This document shows positions 62,601 through 64,000 of a DNA stretch of 64,000 bases, piece by piece. The translations under genes were made by a program, and so were the position numbers. Under the pieces are notes generated by a model. It was not told the origin of the DNA, ran no database searches, and worked only from the letters and a program-made list of their open reading frames with translations. Source of the stretch: Glaesserella sp041817755 (lineage in GTDB: Bacteria > Pseudomonadota > Gammaproteobacteria > Enterobacterales > Pasteurellaceae); the NCBI RefSeq assembly GCF_041817755.1, contig NZ_JBGYBX010000044.1, positions 16,156 to 80,155 on the forward strand. The letters run 5' to 3'. The stretch's first letter is position 1. Each line of letters begins with the position of its first letter.

Positions 62601-64000
62601 TTTATTGATGGTACAGGTACACGAGTGACGGTAACCACGACGAACAATAACGTATCAACCGTAAAATTCGATGTTAATGTTAGTGATATTTCATCCGCTG
62701 TTGCCTTTAGTACAGCGATCAACACCACCACAGCAACGGATAGTAACAAGCTGGCAACGGCAGGCGATGTGGCGAATGTGGCAAACAGCGTGGCAACGCA
62801 CTTAACCGATAAAGGCTTTGCGCTTATCGGTAACAAAGGCGGAGCAGTCAGTAAAAAATTGGGTGAGCAAGTCACGGTGAAAGGCGCATTGGCGGATGCA
62901 ACGGATGCGTCGGCGGAGAATCTCCGTGTAGATAATGATAACGGTGAATTAGTGATTAAACTCGCCGAAGCGCCAACGTTTAAATCAATTAATCTCAAAG
63001 ACGCTACAAACGGAACAACTTTAACAACAACGGCTGAAGGATTAAATGTCGGTGGAGATAAAATCACTAACGTAGCAAACGGTACACAAGATAGTGATGC
63101 GGTTAACCTTGCACAGTTGAATGCAACCAATACGAATGTAACGAACGTGACCAACAATGTCACTACGTTGCAAACGGATATGGCAGCGGCGAAAAACAAT
63201 ATTACAACGTTACAAACGGATGTGGCAAAAGGCTGGAATATTACGACGGCACAAACCGGCACGGGTAATGTGAGCGGTAAGTTGGACGATCAAATCAATA
63301 TGGGCGAAAAGGTGACGATTGAAGCGGGGAATAACATCAACATTACCCAGTCGGCGAATAAAGTCAGCATAGCAACCTCAATGACACCGAGTTTTACCAC
63401 GGTGACGGCAACGAACAAAATTGCGATCGGTACAAGCGGTCCGTCACTCGGTACGGCAGGAATTGATGCGGCGAATACGGTGATTAGCAACGTCACCGAC
63501 GGTGCGGTGAATGCCAACAGCAAAGAGGCGGTCAACGGCAGCCAATTATATGCCTTGGCGAACAGCACGGCGGCGGCATTGGGCGGTGGTTCGACGGTGA
63601 ACAGTGACGGTACGGTAACGGCACCGAGCTTTAGCATTACCGATCCGACAAGCAGTACAGCAACATCATACAACAATGTTAGCAGCGCATTAACCGCGTT
63701 AGATACCGCGATTAATAAACCGTTAACCTTTACGGGTAACGAAGGTTCGACGACACAAAAACTCGGATCTACCTTAAATATTTCGGGTAGTTTGGCTTCG
63801 GGCGGTTCAAGTAAAAATATCCGTACTAACGTCACGGCGGGTAAAGTGGAAATCTTGTTGTCCGAGAATCCGGAATTCAGCGGCTTGAATCTAACGAGTA
63901 ACGGCAACAGCGTGACGTTTGCGCCGACGGCGGACGGTGTCAAAGTGGCTAAAGCGGACGGCTCGGCAGCGAAAATCAGTAACGTGGCAAACGGTACGGA
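56618..64000 (+). CDS. Trimeric autotransporter adhesin, phase-variable, out of frame here; 3' end beyond window
   Basis: Large surface adhesin of the YadA/Hia type. Translation starts at a GTG with GGAGG 5-6 nt upstream and gives the extended signal peptide NKVFKVIWNHATQNYVVVSE followed by a hydrophobic segment. At nine G (56861-56869) this frame ends at a TAG at 56903-56905 after 95 residues. The frame one step over, starting CAEAYAGANSG, is open from there to the window end. It encodes many YadA-head repeats of the type AIGxxAxA, two neck-like modules, then stalk and Trp-ring modules such as KITNVANGTTDGDAVNLSQL and AKGWNITTAKTGTGNVSG. Eight or eleven G would join signal peptide and passenger. 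The C-terminal membrane anchor lies outside the window. A sequencing error in the G run is the main alternative. Confidence 0.9.
56861..56869 (+). repeat. Poly-G tract, nine G, at the adhesin frame break
   Basis: Nine consecutive G between AGC and TTG, just after the signal peptide region. Slippage here changes the frame: nine G gives a 95-residue truncated product; eight or eleven gives the full adhesin frame. Confidence 0.9.
57781..58177 (+). repeat. Adhesin neck-and-head module, copy 1
   Basis: Encodes ASSTTLTDAT..., TGDQVSVGAVGRERQIKHVA, STDAINGSQLY, LTHFYSVNSTDN and NALAAGVGTVAVGNEA. The same order recurs about 1.83 kb downstream. Confidence 0.85.
58691..58702 (+). repeat. Uptake-signal-like sequence inside the adhesin (one mismatch)
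   Basis: Contains GCAAGCGGTC, one base away from the exact core, within head-repeat coding sequence. It is listed because near-cores are also seen at 62405 and an exact one at 63432. Confidence 0.45.
59609..60004 (+). repeat. Adhesin neck-and-head module, copy 2
   Basis: Encodes AASTTLTDAT..., TGDQVSVGAAGSERQIKHVA, STDAINGSQLY, LTHFYSVNNINS and DALAAGVGTVAAGEEA, a diverged copy of the module at 57781. Confidence 0.85.
61749..62162 (+). repeat. Adhesin stalk and Trp-ring module, copy 1
   Basis: Encodes GGDKITNVANGTTDGDAVNL, LNATNTNVTTLQ, AKGWNITTAKTGTGNVSG, QINMGEMVTIEAGNNINITQ and GPSLSTAGIDAAN. A second copy follows about 1.3 kb downstream. Confidence 0.85.
63041..63477 (+). repeat. Adhesin stalk and Trp-ring module, copy 2
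   Basis: Encodes GGDKITNVANGTQDSDAVNL, LNATNTNVTNVTNNVTTLQ, AKGWNITTAQTGTGNVSG, QINMGEKVTIEAGNNINITQ and GPSLGTAGIDAAN. It is slightly longer than copy 1 because of an extended coiled-coil part. Confidence 0.85.
63432..63441 (+). repeat. DNA uptake signal inside the adhesin
   Basis: Exact ACAAGCGGTC within the second stalk module. The matching place in copy 1 reads CGACCGGTC and lacks it, so the core arose or was lost in one copy. Confidence 0.8.

Noticed and set aside
61547..63943. Three long minus-strand frames (about 220, 300 and 217 codons) opposite the adhesin
   Set aside because: They are antisense shadows of repetitive Thr/Asn/Ala/Gly-rich coding sequence. Their products are repetitive hydrophobic strings, they lack ribosome-binding sites, and the plus-strand frame has clear adhesin domains.
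1..64000. tRNA or rRNA genes
   Set aside because: No cloverleaf-like segment with a T-loop GTTCRA and CCA-type acceptor pairing, and no rRNA-like stretch, was found while reading both strands.

Overview
The window looks like chromosomal DNA of a Pasteurellaceae bacterium from the Actinobacillus pleuropneumoniae / Mannheimia side of the family. The main evidence is about 16 exact copies of the 10-base core ACAAGCGGTC (either strand), the Apl-type DNA uptake signal, often with a TTTTGCAAA-like tail nearby. The comABCDE competence operon divergent from ponA, the rpsF-priB-rpsR-rplI operon and the nusB-thiL-pgpA run fit the same family. No rRNA, tRNA, IS element, prophage or CRISPR array was found.

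Layout. 0-7 kb: end of lolD, lolE, pfkA, a cysteine desulfurase overlapping a secreted nuclease, an atypical NRAMP transporter and a YhjE-like MFS carrier. 7.5-9.3 kb: ribosomal operon with a probable S6:S18 leader, then ydcH. 9.4-13.9 kb: a chalcone-isomerase-like periplasmic protein, an orphan treR, a LysE-type exporter, pgpA, thiL, nusB. 13.9-20.1 kb: comEDCBA and ponA. 20.3-26.4 kb: aroK-aroB-dam, ung, grcA, uup. 26.4-30.4 kb: two overlapping PF10127-type nucleotidyltransferases followed 7 nt later by tcdA, a structured leader with a 37-codon ORF, and an amidohydrolase. 30.4-35.1 kb: nupC-deoC-deoD and divergent nanE-nanK. 35.2-39.2 kb: ribD-ribE-ribBA-ribH behind an FMN riboswitch, with four copies of a palindromic repeat. 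39.3-56.2 kb: ppiD, a cation/proton antiporter, rpsO, argCBD, a nrfEXFG-type haem lyase set, a KefC-like channel, cyaA, yhhQ behind a preQ1-I-like riboswitch, and map. 56.6-64.0 kb: the 5' part of a very large trimeric autotransporter adhesin that runs off the window.

The adhesin is the most notable locus. It starts at a GTG with a typical extended signal peptide, but a run of nine G residues at 56861-56869 puts the signal-peptide frame out of register with more than 7 kb of open adhesin frame. Eight or eleven G would restore it, so the sequenced state reads as phase-OFF. Other items worth checking are the tandem nucleotidyltransferase pair, the hairpin-rich leader before the amidohydrolase, the repeats in the riboflavin operon, the preQ1-I-like element with an extra spacer, and the NRAMP protein in which DPGN is replaced by GGSH.

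Gene coordinates include stop codons. Where a start differs from the longest open frame, the reason is given in the entry. Function calls come from recognising protein families by eye; no database search was run.
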